Under the pieces are notes generated by a model. That model ran no database searches and was not told the DNA's origin. It saw nothing but the letters and a program-made list of their open reading frames with translations. Positions 1 through 8,878 of a stretch of DNA of 64,000 bases are shown here, piece after piece; the first letter of the stretch is position 1; each line of letters begins with the position of its first letter. Origin of the DNA: Methanobrevibacter smithii ATCC 35061 (GTDB lineage Archaea > Methanobacteriota > Methanobacteria > Methanobacteriales > Methanobacteriaceae); the NCBI RefSeq assembly GCF_000016525.1, contig NC_009515.1, positions 1,080,501 to 1,144,500 of the forward strand. Direction: 5' to 3'. A program made the position numbers and the translations under genes.

Positions 1-1487
1 ACATACCAATCATAATCAGTTAATCCTGTACCGACAATAAGTCTTAATCTTTGAGAATTAATTACAGCATAAACAATTGAACTTTCATTATTGTTTCTTA
101 AATAATTAGAAAATGTACCATTAACTAAAGTTCCACTACTATAATCAAATTTACCATTTTGAGACTCGAATTTAACACTCATTTGAGGAAGTAAAGAAGG
201 ATTATCCAAATATTTCATGGAATCCCCATCAGTATATTTATTTAAAGTTGCCCTAAACTCCGCATTAGTACCTACTTTAATCGGAGACTCATCACATTCA
301 AAAGTCATTACAACCCAATATTTAGTGTCTGATTTAACATACTTAAGAGAAGGTCCTTTATTTACCCCCCACCAATTATAATTTGCTGAAACATTATTTG
401 CATAAGCACCATTACCATAAATTTCGCCTAATACCACAGAATAAGTTATATTAAGATTAGAATTAGCAATATTAATACTGCTATCAAAATATGATGATTT
501 AATAGTTGCATCAGAATTAAATAGAGAAGACAAACCTGAATAACCGGAAGTTCTAAAGTACACATCACTTATATTAACTACAGAGTTTTCTGCTCTAAAA
601 CCCGCATCAGCAGTTGTATTTTTAACTACCAATGTACCATTATTACATGCTAATTGCCCTACTTTTGAGTTAATAACAGTCATGGTAATGCTTTTAAAAA
701 TATCAACATCAAAATTAGGGTTTGAAGAAATTCCAAAAGTTTGAGAATTATTCACAAATAAATTATGAAAATTATAAATTGCAGGATTCTTATTTGAATA
801 GCTTATAATCAATTTACTATTAACAACACTACAGTCTCCCAAATTAAAAATCATATCCGCATAATTAGAACCAACACAATTAGAAAATTTAGAATCATAA
901 ACTTTTAAGTCGCCTTCATTGTAAATAACTCCCATAAAAGAATTAATATTCTTAAATTCCACATTTGACAATGTTAAAAATCCTTTATTGTAAATAACAC
1001 CATAATAACTAGAATATTCAGTTGTTTTTCCATTGACAAAGTTAATATTTTCCAAAATTAATGATTTGGACTCGAAAATATTAAAAAATGTACTTTGTCC
1101 ATTACCATTAACTGTTACATTGCCCGTTAATGATTTAATTACCAAATTTTTATTTATTTCAATGTTTAAATCACCTGGACTGCTATAAATTCCATCCATA
1201 AGAATAACAGTAGAATTATCACTAGCCATATTAACTGCTTCACCAATTGAAGAATATGGTTTATCCTGACTACCATCAGGTACTATAGATAAATTTGCAG
1301 AAGGATTTACATAAACATTGTTATCCCCATTATCTCCAATAATAGAGTCTGTATCATAGTTATTTTCAACAATTACATTATCATCAACATTAGTACTGTT
1401 AAAATCATCACTAGCACTAGCTAAACTTATTGAAGACAATATAATCAAAAATAACATGAATATAAATGCATTCTTTTTAACAAAAAT
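1..1487 (-). CDS. Adhesin-like surface protein, N-terminal part (truncated by window edge)
   Basis: An open frame on the minus strand runs off the left edge, so only about 495 N-terminal residues are present. It begins with a signal peptide (KKNAFIFMLFLIILSSISLASAS), then an Asn/Asp-rich stretch and a module reading PDGSQDKPYSSIGEAV with Asn/Ser-rich strands typical of right-handed beta-helix adhesin-like proteins (ALPs) of Methanobrevibacter. A NWWGVNKGP motif near residue 375 is common in such proteins. The same module occurs in the second half of the neighbouring ALP (1610-7264). The start is uncertain. A GAGGTG ribosome site lies at 1494-1499. Downstream in-frame codons before the charged KK pair are TTA ATT ATT TTT GTT, so ATT (1485-1487) is my choice. 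A GTG at 1494-1496 is in frame but would sit inside the ribosome site. The role is cell-surface; the ligand is unknown. Confidence 0.8.
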   Translation of the reverse strand, partial: MFVKKNAFIFMLFLIILSSISLASASDDFNSTNVDDNVIVENNYDTDSIIGDNGDNNVYVNPSANLSIVPDGSQDKPYSSIGEAVNMASDNSTVILMDGIYSSPGDLNIEINKNLVIKSLTGNVTVNGNGQSTFFNIFESKSLILENINFVNGKTTEYSSYYGVIYNKGFLTLSNVEFKNINSFMGVIYNEGDLKVYDSKFSNCVGSNYADMIFNLGDCSVVNSKLIISYSNKNPAIYNFHNLFVNNSQTFGISSNPNFDVDIFKSITMTVINSKVGQLACNNGTLVVKNTTADAGFRAENSVVNISDVYFRTSGYSGLSSLFNSDATIKSSYFDSSINIANSNLNITYSVVLGEIYGNGAYANNVSANYNWWGVNKGPSLKYVKSDTKYWVVMTFECDESPIKVGTNAEFRATLNKYTDGDSMKYLDNPSLLPQMSVKFESQNGKFDYSSGTLVNGTFSNYLRNNNESSIVYAVINSQRLRLIVGTGLTDYDWY

Positions 1488-1609
1488 AATTAACACCTCT
1501 TAATTAAATTATACTTGGTTATAAATCAACCATAATATTATTATTTTTAATAAAAAGAAGTATAAAAAACTTTCTAAAATATTAGAAAAAAGAAAAAAAG
1601 AAGGTTTAA

Positions 1610-4600
1610 TTATTCATTTTCCCTATCTTTTCTGCGTTTATAACCTATAAACAGACAGATTATAAGAATAATGATTAAACCAATAAATGTAAATATTGTG
1701 TTTGGATTGTCTAATTGCTTAGTTACATCCTCTTCATCAATCTCATATGCTTTAACATCATCACTGCTGGAACTGGATGAACTAGACTCTCCAGCATCAG
1801 ATGAACTAGATCCGCCAGCACTAGCTGAAGAAGCTGCATTTGCAGTCAAACCTACAGTAAGTAAGTTTTCATTAGCATTACCACCATCTATTTGGCTTAA
1901 ACTATTAGCATTAGAACTGCCATTAACTCCCTGATTTGAAGTAGGATTTCCACCTTGAGCAGGTCCACCATTAGGACCATATTGGCCACCACCGCCAGGA
2001 CCTAAATTACTTCCAGGACCAGGAATTCCACCACCAGGACCGGAAGGACCAGGACCGGTATTTCCACCAGGTTTACCTTGGCCTCCAATTTGAGGACCAG
2101 TATGCCAAATAGGATTTGTCTTAGTAATCACTGTAGGGCCGGAAGCAGGCTTATCATTACCTCCCGGAGTAACAGTTCCATTTCCATTTGGCTTGTCTGG
2201 TACTACAGTAGGAGCCCAATTAATAATTGACCTGACTAATGGCTTAAATACAATTTTATCACCTAAATTAAAAGGAGAATCATCTGGGACTCCTTTTTTA
2301 CCATTAGATTCCCAGTAATTATACCTTGCATCAACATATAAATGTGAACTGTCATATACACTGAAACTTTCAGCTTTAGGTGCTTTGTTATTTACAATAT
2401 TAGAATTATGTATAACCATATTAGCAGATCCTAAATAAAATGCCCCACCTGATTCCAAACCAAGATTATTAGAGATAGTTGAATTAAAGATATTCAAATT
2501 ATTCTGAGTGTGGCCATAGTAAACATATGAACCGTAACTGATAGCTCCACCATAACTTGCAGAATTATTGCTTATAATTGTATTAGTAATTAGGAAGTTA
2601 TTAGATATGTCTAAAGCACCGCCTTTACTTCCTGCACGATTATCAGTAATTATACAACCATCAATACGTCCATCATTTGCCTGAACAGATAATGCTCCAC
2701 CATTAACTACTGCCTTATTATAACGGACAATAGAATCTTTAAGAGTGAATTTATCAAATGTTCCATAAATTGCTCCACCATCACCATAATTCCTATAAAC
2801 ATAAGAATTCAAGTTAGAATTATTACCTTCAATAGTGGAATTAGCCACATTATTTGTAAAAGAACAATTAGTTAAGTTCAATGAAGCTTTTGGTTTATAT
2901 GTTGAATATTCACCATAATTTGAAATAGTTCCAATAGCTCCTCCTTTATAAGCATTATTATGATCAAATATTGAATTAGCAACTTCTAAAACAGTATTTT
3001 TGTTAAATATTGCTCCACCAGTACCTAAAGGAACTTCACATACTGATCTGTGTTCATAACGAACACCTTCATCAATAGACCATCCGGTAGAATACCTTTC
3101 AAGCATACAATGATCCAAATTAAGAACTGCAACATTCATGTAAAATACAGTATTATTAATTGTAAAAGATTTAGATGAATCTGTGTAAATAGCCCCACCA
3201 TGAACACCTTTATTATCACGAATTACTGATGAAAGAATAGTAGTTTTACCAAAGTCCGCTATAGCTCCACCTCTATGAGCATAATTTCCAGATAATTCAG
3301 TTAAATTAATAACTAAATTACCGTAATTTAATATAGCTCCACCTAATCCAGTATTTTTACAGTCAACAGTATACCAGTACTCCTTGCCTCTGTCATCTAC
3401 AGTTTTATTTATGAAATCAGGATTACTATTATCAAAATAAGCAGAAGAGTTGCAAATTATTGAATTATTAATGTATAAAGTACCATTATTAACAAATAAT
3501 GAACCTCCATTAACATTATGTCCATTAGATACAATTAATCCATTTATTGTTAAAGTACCATTAGTTAAAATAGTAAATAACTGACTATTATTTGCATCAA
3601 TAAATACTTTACCCGGATTAATAGCTAAAATAGTAATATTTTTATCAATAACAAGATTAGAATCATTAAATGTTCCATCAAGCAAGTAAATTACACAATG
3701 ATTTAAAGATTTACCTAAAGCAAAAGCCAGAGAAGCATAAGGACGCTCTTTACTACCATCACCTGCAGTATCACTACCGCCAATTGCAACATAAAGTGCA
3801 AATGGAGTATTATCTATAACCAAATCATGCAATGCATAAACAGCTGCATTTGCACGTTTAGATCCATTACCACTAATAAGATAATTGTTTATAACTTTAT
3901 TAAACAAATTCTCATTAGTTATAATCATAACTGCATAATCATCTCCTTTCAATGAATAAGAAAATATGTTATTATGAGCTACAGTATTACTTACTGATTT
4001 GCCAGTAAAGAAGACAGCTGATTGATTAGTAACGCTTGAATTTCCAGTAATGATTATATCATTGTATTTTATTGAATCATATGCAGAATTATAAGCATAA
4101 TATCCAAATATGGAAAAGCCACTAATAGTTAAATTATTATGATTAAAGTTAGTATATCCAGAATCAACAGAATAAACAACCTTATCAGCTATTCCTGACA
4201 TATTATTATAAGCAATTTCATTATCTTTAGAATTTTTAATAATTACAACATTTTCAAGATTGCTGAAAGTCATATTATTAGAAATTATATGATTTGAAGA
4301 AGTATCAAGTAATTTAATCATTACATTACTTTTTCCACCAGATAAACTATTATTAATTACATAATTACCCATACCGCCAACAACAATTACACTAGAGTTT
4401 GTTAAATTATTATTTTTAATATAAACTTTAGAAACATTGTTTAATGTTAATGTAGAGTTAATTAAAGTTAAATTAGTAATATTAACTGATGAAGCACCAC
4501 TATTAAGAATCAGGTTAACAATTGAACTTACATTTTCTTTATAATATGTGATATTAACTGGAATATCAATACTTAAAGTTTGACCTTTAGTTAAATTATT

Positions 4601-7264
4601 AAGTAGCAACACATCATTGTTTTTAATAATTTTAGAGTTTATAGTATCATTAAAGTATATTCCGCAATTATTATCATCAATAACATAATAAGTAACACCT
4701 AACTCAACAATAGAAGTATTATTCTCAACAAATATTGGATTTGTTACATTAGCATAAATTAAATTACCAGTAATATTTGTATTATTTGTAAATTTAATTA
4801 ATCCAATAGCCCCTTGTCCAATACCTAATATATCATGAATTTCAGTAATTTTAGATAAATTACCACCAAAGATATTGAAAGTGTTGTTTATAATAGAAAT
4901 GTTGTCTGACATATATGTGCCAATACCATAAACACCGTTAGAATTACCATAAAGATAATTATTCACAAAAGTGACATTATAATTTTTATGCAACTCGATG
5001 AGATATGCCATATCCTTAGAATGAATAACAATATTATTATTAGAAATATTCAAATCATGGGGACTGCCAATAACATTACAGCTTGCTATACCGTAAGCTG
5101 CACCATCAGAAATAATGTTAATATTATTTCCCATAATTTCACTTTCAGTTAAAACATCAGCATAAATAGCTTCAGTTACACCAGTACCAATCATGATAAT
5201 AGTATTTCCGGAAATTCTAAATCCTGAAGACATTACTTTATTATAAGTTAATCTTATAGGATTATAAGCAGGCATACTAATACCATAAGCATAAGCAGCT
5301 TTTGAATTAATATAAATATTATTATTTTTTAGAATTATGCCATTGCATACATCAACAACTGAAATAGCTGAATTAGCAGGACTTTTATCCTTCAACATTA
5401 ATGTAATATTATTGTTAGATAACGAAACATCATCTACACCATTTAAGACTATAGCTTCTTTATTCATATTATAGAAATTAAAATCACGAATTAATGATCC
5501 GCTAGCATCTCCACTTAATGAAATAGTAACATTAAATAAAAGATTGCTTTGTTTATTACTAATAATATTGATTTTTTCTGTTATGAATACATCCTTGTTA
5601 GATAAGAATGTAAAGAAGATTACTTTAGTCTTATTTGCTTCAAAAGTATAATTCAAATAACCTCTTTCATCAAAGTATTTGTAGAAATTGTCATCATTAA
5701 TAACTAAAGCTGTTGCATCATAAATAACCCCATTAATCATGTTGTCAGAGTTATTGTCTGCAAGTTCATCAGTAATCTCTTTGTAGATACCAACACTAGC
5801 ATTAGTTTCAATTACATTACCTGATATGGTAGTTTTATAGATTAAACCTTTAATAGAAATACCATAACTTTCACTGCGAATAACATTGTTTAAAATATTA
5901 TTATAATAATATCTCATGACATTTGATGTGGAAGTTACAGATATACCTACAGCATGAGTATCAACCATATTATTTGAAATAGTATTGTTACATCCAATAA
6001 ATGTAATAGCATTATCATGATTAACTTTAATTTTATTATCATGAACATAAGAACAATTATCAGTGATACTAATACCTACACCATAATTCTTAATATTAAC
6101 AGTATTGTTAAAAGCTTCAGTATAATTACTTAAACCGATAGCACAATAAATATCTGTAAATGTTACATTATTATGTGCAACAATAGCAGAATATCCTTTT
6201 TCACCATTAACTAAAATACCATTACCCTGACTAGTTCCAGTTACGTTATTATAGGTAACAGATATATTCTTACCCATTGCAGAAACTGAAATACTGCTTT
6301 CTATAATAGTATTATTATATACTGTAGCATTATCTGAATATAAGCTAATACCATAACTGCCACGAATAATAGTATTATTAGCAATAGTTGTGTTGATATG
6401 GTTTTCATAAACCAACTGTAACACAATAGACATTGCTCCATTACAAAATGCTTTAAGGTAATTATCTGAAATAACGTTACCTAAACATAACGGTGATCCA
6501 CCATAATCTGCATGTCCAAAGGGATTAAAGTAAATCAGATTACTAACTATCAAATCATTATAATCCAGAGTTTCCAATTTATTTTTAGAAATTATATTAT
6601 AATGACATTGACCCATAACCATTACACAGGTAATGTAAGTACTCATATCATTACCAATAATTCTATTATAGCTAGACCATCCCATAGGCATTGCATAAAC
6701 ACCTGCAGCATTAGCTATTCTAATTGTATTGTTAACAATTGTATTATTGTTAGATTTAGTTATCCAAATACCATGTAACTGACCTACATATATTCCATTA
6801 ATAGATAATGCACCTTTAGTATTGTTAATTGTAAGTCCTGAAACTGTAGATCCATCACTACCTTTAACTAAATGAATAAATCCATTTGAAATTTTAGAAG
6901 TATTATCTAAAGGCATTAAAGTTAACTGACGATCAATAACAAAACCTCTATCAGATATATTGCCTATTTTTAAAGTATCTCCAGCTACAATTCCTGATTC
7001 ATTTTTGATTTGACCATTGAATTTGTAGAAATAATTATCATAATTATTTTGAGTAATTTCAATAGTTTTGCCGCCAATAATTGGGCTTAAAACAATATCC
7101 TGATTACCAATATCCAAATTATTAGATTCATGGTTAATAATTACGTTGTCATTCTGTTCCAAAACAATTGTAGAATTATCAGTATCATCTATTGCACTAA
7201 CTGCACTTAATGATAAAATAAAACAACAAATCATTACCAAAATCAACATACCCTGTTTTTTAAT
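1610..7264 (-). CDS. Giant adhesin-like protein, beta-helix, C-terminal membrane anchor
   Basis: About 1884 residues. The order is: signal peptide (IKKQGMLILVMICCFILSLSAVSA); a long Asn-rich region of NosD/PbH1-type right-handed beta-helix repeats to about residue 1150; a second module starting YVAIGGSDTAGDGSKERPY with GGAI/GGAL-type polymorphic beta-helix repeats to about 1660; a Pro/Gly-rich linker; a Ser/Ala-rich stretch; then one transmembrane helix (TIFTFIGLIIILIICLFIGY) and a KRRKDRENE tail. This is a secreted, membrane-anchored surface protein crossing the pseudomurein wall. The first ATG is at 7249, but it is 20 nt from the GGAGGTG site (7270-7276) and would remove the positive N-region. 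No ATG, GTG or TTG lies between it and the upstream in-frame stop. ATT at 7262-7264 gives 5-nt spacing and a normal signal peptide, so I place the start there. The IS element lies 185 bp upstream. The function as adhesin is inferred from family. Confidence 0.87.
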   Translation of the reverse strand: MKKQGMLILVMICCFILSLSAVSAIDDTDNSTIVLEQNDNVIINHESNNLDIGNQDIVLSPIIGGKTIEITQNNYDNYFYKFNGQIKNESGIVAGDTLKIGNISDRGFVIDRQLTLMPLDNTSKISNGFIHLVKGSDGSTVSGLTINNTKGALSINGIYVGQLHGIWITKSNNNTIVNNTIRIANAAGVYAMPMGWSSYNRIIGNDMSTYITCVMVMGQCHYNIISKNKLETLDYNDLIVSNLIYFNPFGHADYGGSPLCLGNVISDNYLKAFCNGAMSIVLQLVYENHINTTIANNTIIRGSYGISLYSDNATVYNNTIIESSISVSAMGKNISVTYNNVTGTSQGNGILVNGEKGYSAIVAHNNVTFTDIYCAIGLSNYTEAFNNTVNIKNYGVGISITDNCSYVHDNKIKVNHDNAITFIGCNNTISNNMVDTHAVGISVTSTSNVMRYYYNNILNNVIRSESYGISIKGLIYKTTISGNVIETNASVGIYKEITDELADNNSDNMINGVIYDATALVINDDNFYKYFDERGYLNYTFEANKTKVIFFTFLSNKDVFITEKINIISNKQSNLLFNVTISLSGDASGSLIRDFNFYNMNKEAIVLNGVDDVSLSNNNITLMLKDKSPANSAISVVDVCNGIILKNNNIYINSKAAYAYGISMPAYNPIRLTYNKVMSSGFRISGNTIIMIGTGVTEAIYADVLTESEIMGNNINIISDGAAYGIASCNVIGSPHDLNISNNNIVIHSKDMAYLIELHKNYNVTFVNNYLYGNSNGVYGIGTYMSDNISIINNTFNIFGGNLSKITEIHDILGIGQGAIGLIKFTNNTNITGNLIYANVTNPIFVENNTSIVELGVTYYVIDDNNCGIYFNDTINSKIIKNNDVLLLNNLTKGQTLSIDIPVNITYYKENVSSIVNLILNSGASSVNITNLTLINSTLTLNNVSKVYIKNNNLTNSSVIVVGGMGNYVINNSLSGGKSNVMIKLLDTSSNHIISNNMTFSNLENVVIIKNSKDNEIAYNNMSGIADKVVYSVDSGYTNFNHNNLTISGFSIFGYYAYNSAYDSIKYNDIIITGNSSVTNQSAVFFTGKSVSNTVAHNNIFSYSLKGDDYAVMIITNENLFNKVINNYLISGNGSKRANAAVYALHDLVIDNTPFALYVAIGGSDTAGDGSKERPYASLAFALGKSLNHCVIYLLDGTFNDSNLVIDKNITILAINPGKVFIDANNSQLFTILTNGTLTINGLIVSNGHNVNGGSLFVNNGTLYINNSIICNSSAYFDNSNPDFINKTVDDRGKEYWYTVDCKNTGLGGAILNYGNLVINLTELSGNYAHRGGAIADFGKTTILSSVIRDNKGVHGGAIYTDSSKSFTINNTVFYMNVAVLNLDHCMLERYSTGWSIDEGVRYEHRSVCEVPLGTGGAIFNKNTVLEVANSIFDHNNAYKGGAIGTISNYGEYSTYKPKASLNLTNCSFTNNVANSTIEGNNSNLNSYVYRNYGDGGAIYGTFDKFTLKDSIVRYNKAVVNGGALSVQANDGRIDGCIITDNRAGSKGGALDISNNFLITNTIISNNSASYGGAISYGSYVYYGHTQNNLNIFNSTISNNLGLESGGAFYLGSANMVIHNSNIVNNKAPKAESFSVYDSSHLYVDARYNYWESNGKKGVPDDSPFNLGDKIVFKPLVRSIINWAPTVVPDKPNGNGTVTPGGNDKPASGPTVITKTNPIWHTGPQIGGQGKPGGNTGPGPSGPGGGIPGPGSNLGPGGGGQYGPNGGPAQGGNPTSNQGVNGSSNANSLSQIDGGNANENLLTVGLTANAASSASAGGSSSSDAGESSSSSSSSDDVKAYEIDEEDVTKQLDNPNTIFTFIGLIIILIICLFIGYKRRKDRENE

Positions 7265-7276
7265 ATTTTCACCTCC
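7262..7276 (-). promoter_or_regulatory. Ribosome binding site and presumptive ATT start codon
   Basis: On the minus strand GGAGGTG (7276-7270) is followed by five bases and then ATT AAA AAA CAG GGT ATG. The codons between the upstream in-frame TAA and that ATG contain no ATG, GTG or TTG. The same arrangement is seen at 18323-18337. Confidence 0.65.
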
Positions 7277-7441
7277 CTTTAAATTAATTAAATAAAATTA
7301 TAGTCCAACAAAATAGAATAAAAATATTATTAAATTGACTATGTTATAAATATCTGACATGATATATATTTAAATTTTTATACAATTTTTAAAAAGCATA
7401 TCTGAATAAAAACAAATAATATAAAAATTTGATGAAAAGTT

Positions 7442-7449
7442 AATTAAAC
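7442..7449. repeat. Left copy of 8-bp target-site duplication (AATTAAAC)
   Basis: AATTAAAC lies immediately left of the insertion sequence. The identical octamer is at 8808-8815, immediately right of it. A perfect duplication indicates a simple transposition into the spacer between the two adhesin genes. Confidence 0.9.
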
Positions 7450-7453
7450 GTCA

Positions 7454-7475
7454 CTTTCAAAAACTTGTGTGATTT
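7454..7475. repeat. IS left terminal inverted repeat, 22-bp perfect core
   Basis: This core matches the reverse complement of 8782-8803 at all 22 positions. Extending outward to the element ends, two of four bases match. Confidence 0.9.
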
Positions 7476-7582
7476 GAATTTTCACTAGTTTTTGAGTCAC
7501 GAATTTTTTTCGTTCTATTTTTTCTTTATTTTTAATTTAAAAGCAGTAAAATTAATATATTAAGTGGAGCTAATATATTAAT

Positions 7583-8800
7583 ATGTCTAGTATCAAAATA
7601 AAAGCTCCATATGAATTTATGGAGTCAAAACAATTTAAACTTTTCGATTTTGTTCCTGAGTTTTCTGAATTCCGTCAATTTGATGATCTTTATCGATTTG
7701 GTTGCGAAAATATTGAGAATAATCTTATCAGATTGGAAAAAAGAGGTAAAATACATTTTGAGAATAGAGTTGCAATTTGTCCATCTTGTAAATCACATAA
7801 TGCTGTTAAAAATGGTACTTATGAACGTAAACTTATTTTTTTAAGAATTGGAGAACAAATTTGCACTATTCAAAAATATAAGTGCATAAAATGCGGTAAA
7901 GTCTTTTATACTGATTTATTATCTCTTGTTTATTCTAATTCAAATATTACATTGCCTGTTATTGAATGTATTGAGAATTTATATCAAATTTATGGAGCAG
8001 GGCTCCATAAAATACGATTTGATTTAAAACAACAACATAACATTGAAATCTCACATCAAAGCATTGAAAACATCTTATTGAACTCTAATTATCAATTTAA
8101 CTATGATAATTGGACTTATTCTAGATATTACTTATTTGATAGTCTTTGGGTTAAAATTAATGGTGAATGGAACTATATTTTAGCCTTATTCGACGTTAAA
8201 TTGAATACTCTCGTTTCCGTTAAATTGGTCGAATCAGAAGATTCTAAGACCATTTATCAATTTTTAAACGAATCTCTAAGAAATCAGAAAAAAATATCAA
8301 TAGGCACAGACTTAAAACACGAATATCGTGAAGCCATCGATAAATTAAAAGTAAAACACCATTTCTGCAAATTTCACGTGAAACAAGCAGTAAACAAAAG
8401 ATTTAAAGATTACTTTGACAAAAATCCATTATCTGAAGACGAAAAAGACATATTAAATTGTTTAAAACAGGACATTTATAAAATATTGGATGCAAAAGAC
8501 TTAAATACTGCTAAAGAACTTAGAAACGAATTAATAAACAAAAAATATACAAAAAACAAGTTCACAAACAAAATTCTTTGGAAATTCATCATTCCTTACT
8601 TCAAAAAATTAACGACACACCTGGAAAACACGAACATCCCATCAACAAACAATAAAATCGAAAATATCTTCCAAAAAGTATTCCCAAAACACATAAAAAG
8701 AACAATGAAAATAGAACAAGGACTTCTAGCCAGATTCATGCTAAAACTAAATTATTGGAATTTAAACAATGAAAAAGAAAAAAATCACACAAGTTTTTGA
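7583..8800 (+). CDS. DDE transposase with N-terminal zinc ribbon
   Basis: 405 residues catalysing transposition of the surrounding element. A zinc ribbon is formed by C66/C69 and C101/C104. A helix-turn-helix-like region follows at about 115-170. The RNase H-like DDE core has plausible catalytic residues D186 (in FDSLWVKI), D243 (GTDLKHEY) and E360 in TNNKIEN, the usual TNN-x-E motif. HHFCKFHVKQ after the second Asp is typical of ISL3/IS6-like DDE transposases. The frame is intact with no stops. A short TAATATATTAA-rich segment just upstream may be its promoter. The stop codon overlaps the right terminal repeat. The element is probably still active or recently active; activity itself cannot be seen. 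Confidence 0.9.
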   Translation: MSSIKIKAPYEFMESKQFKLFDFVPEFSEFRQFDDLYRFGCENIENNLIRLEKRGKIHFENRVAICPSCKSHNAVKNGTYERKLIFLRIGEQICTIQKYKCIKCGKVFYTDLLSLVYSNSNITLPVIECIENLYQIYGAGLHKIRFDLKQQHNIEISHQSIENILLNSNYQFNYDNWTYSRYYLFDSLWVKINGEWNYILALFDVKLNTLVSVKLVESEDSKTIYQFLNESLRNQKKISIGTDLKHEYREAIDKLKVKHHFCKFHVKQAVNKRFKDYFDKNPLSEDEKDILNCLKQDIYKILDAKDLNTAKELRNELINKKYTKNKFTNKILWKFIIPYFKKLTTHLENTNIPSTNNKIENIFQKVFPKHIKRTMKIEQGLLARFMLKLNYWNLNNEKEKNHTSF

Positions 8801-8803
8801 AAG
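8782..8803. repeat. IS right terminal inverted repeat, 22-bp perfect core
   Basis: Inverted copy of 7454-7475. The element continues to 8807 and the flanking octamer AATTAAAC occupies 8808-8815. Confidence 0.9.
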
Positions 8804-8807
8804 AGCC

Positions 8808-8815
8808 AATTAAAC
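8808..8815. repeat. Right copy of 8-bp target-site duplication
   Basis: AATTAAAC, identical to 7442-7449. Confidence 0.9.
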
Positions 8816-8855
8816 AATTAAAAAATATTAATAATATTCAAAAAAAGAAAAAAGT

Positions 8856-8878
8856 AAGTAAATAAAAGTTATTTACTT
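8856..8878. terminator. Perfect hairpin at the 3' end of the adhesin gene
   Basis: AAGTAAATAA (8856-8865) and TTATTTACTT (8869-8878) pair over 10 bp with a 3-base loop, overlapping the stop codon at 8877-8879. On the minus strand a TTTTTTCTTTTTTTG tract follows. This is consistent with transcription termination or mRNA 3' end protection, but the role is inferred. Confidence 0.45.

Larger units (their letters stand above)
7450..8807 (+). mobile_element. Complete insertion sequence, 1358 bp (ISL3/ISM1-like)
   Basis: The element is bounded by perfect 8-bp direct repeats AATTAAAC (7442-7449 and 8808-8815) and by terminal inverted repeats of about 26 bp. A perfectly matching 22-bp core lies at 7454-7475 and, inverted, at 8782-8803. 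The right end reads GGCTCTTT inward, which resembles ISL3-family termini; ISL3 elements also make 8-bp duplications. M. smithii ISM1 likewise duplicates 8 bp but is reported as shorter (about 1.2 kb). One intact transposase gene fills the element and its stop codon lies within the right inverted repeat. A 9-bp subterminal inverted copy of the end (TCAAAAACT at 7457-7465 against AGTTTTTGA at 7487-7495) could form a hairpin at the left end. The family assignment is tentative; the boundaries are firm. Confidence 0.92.
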
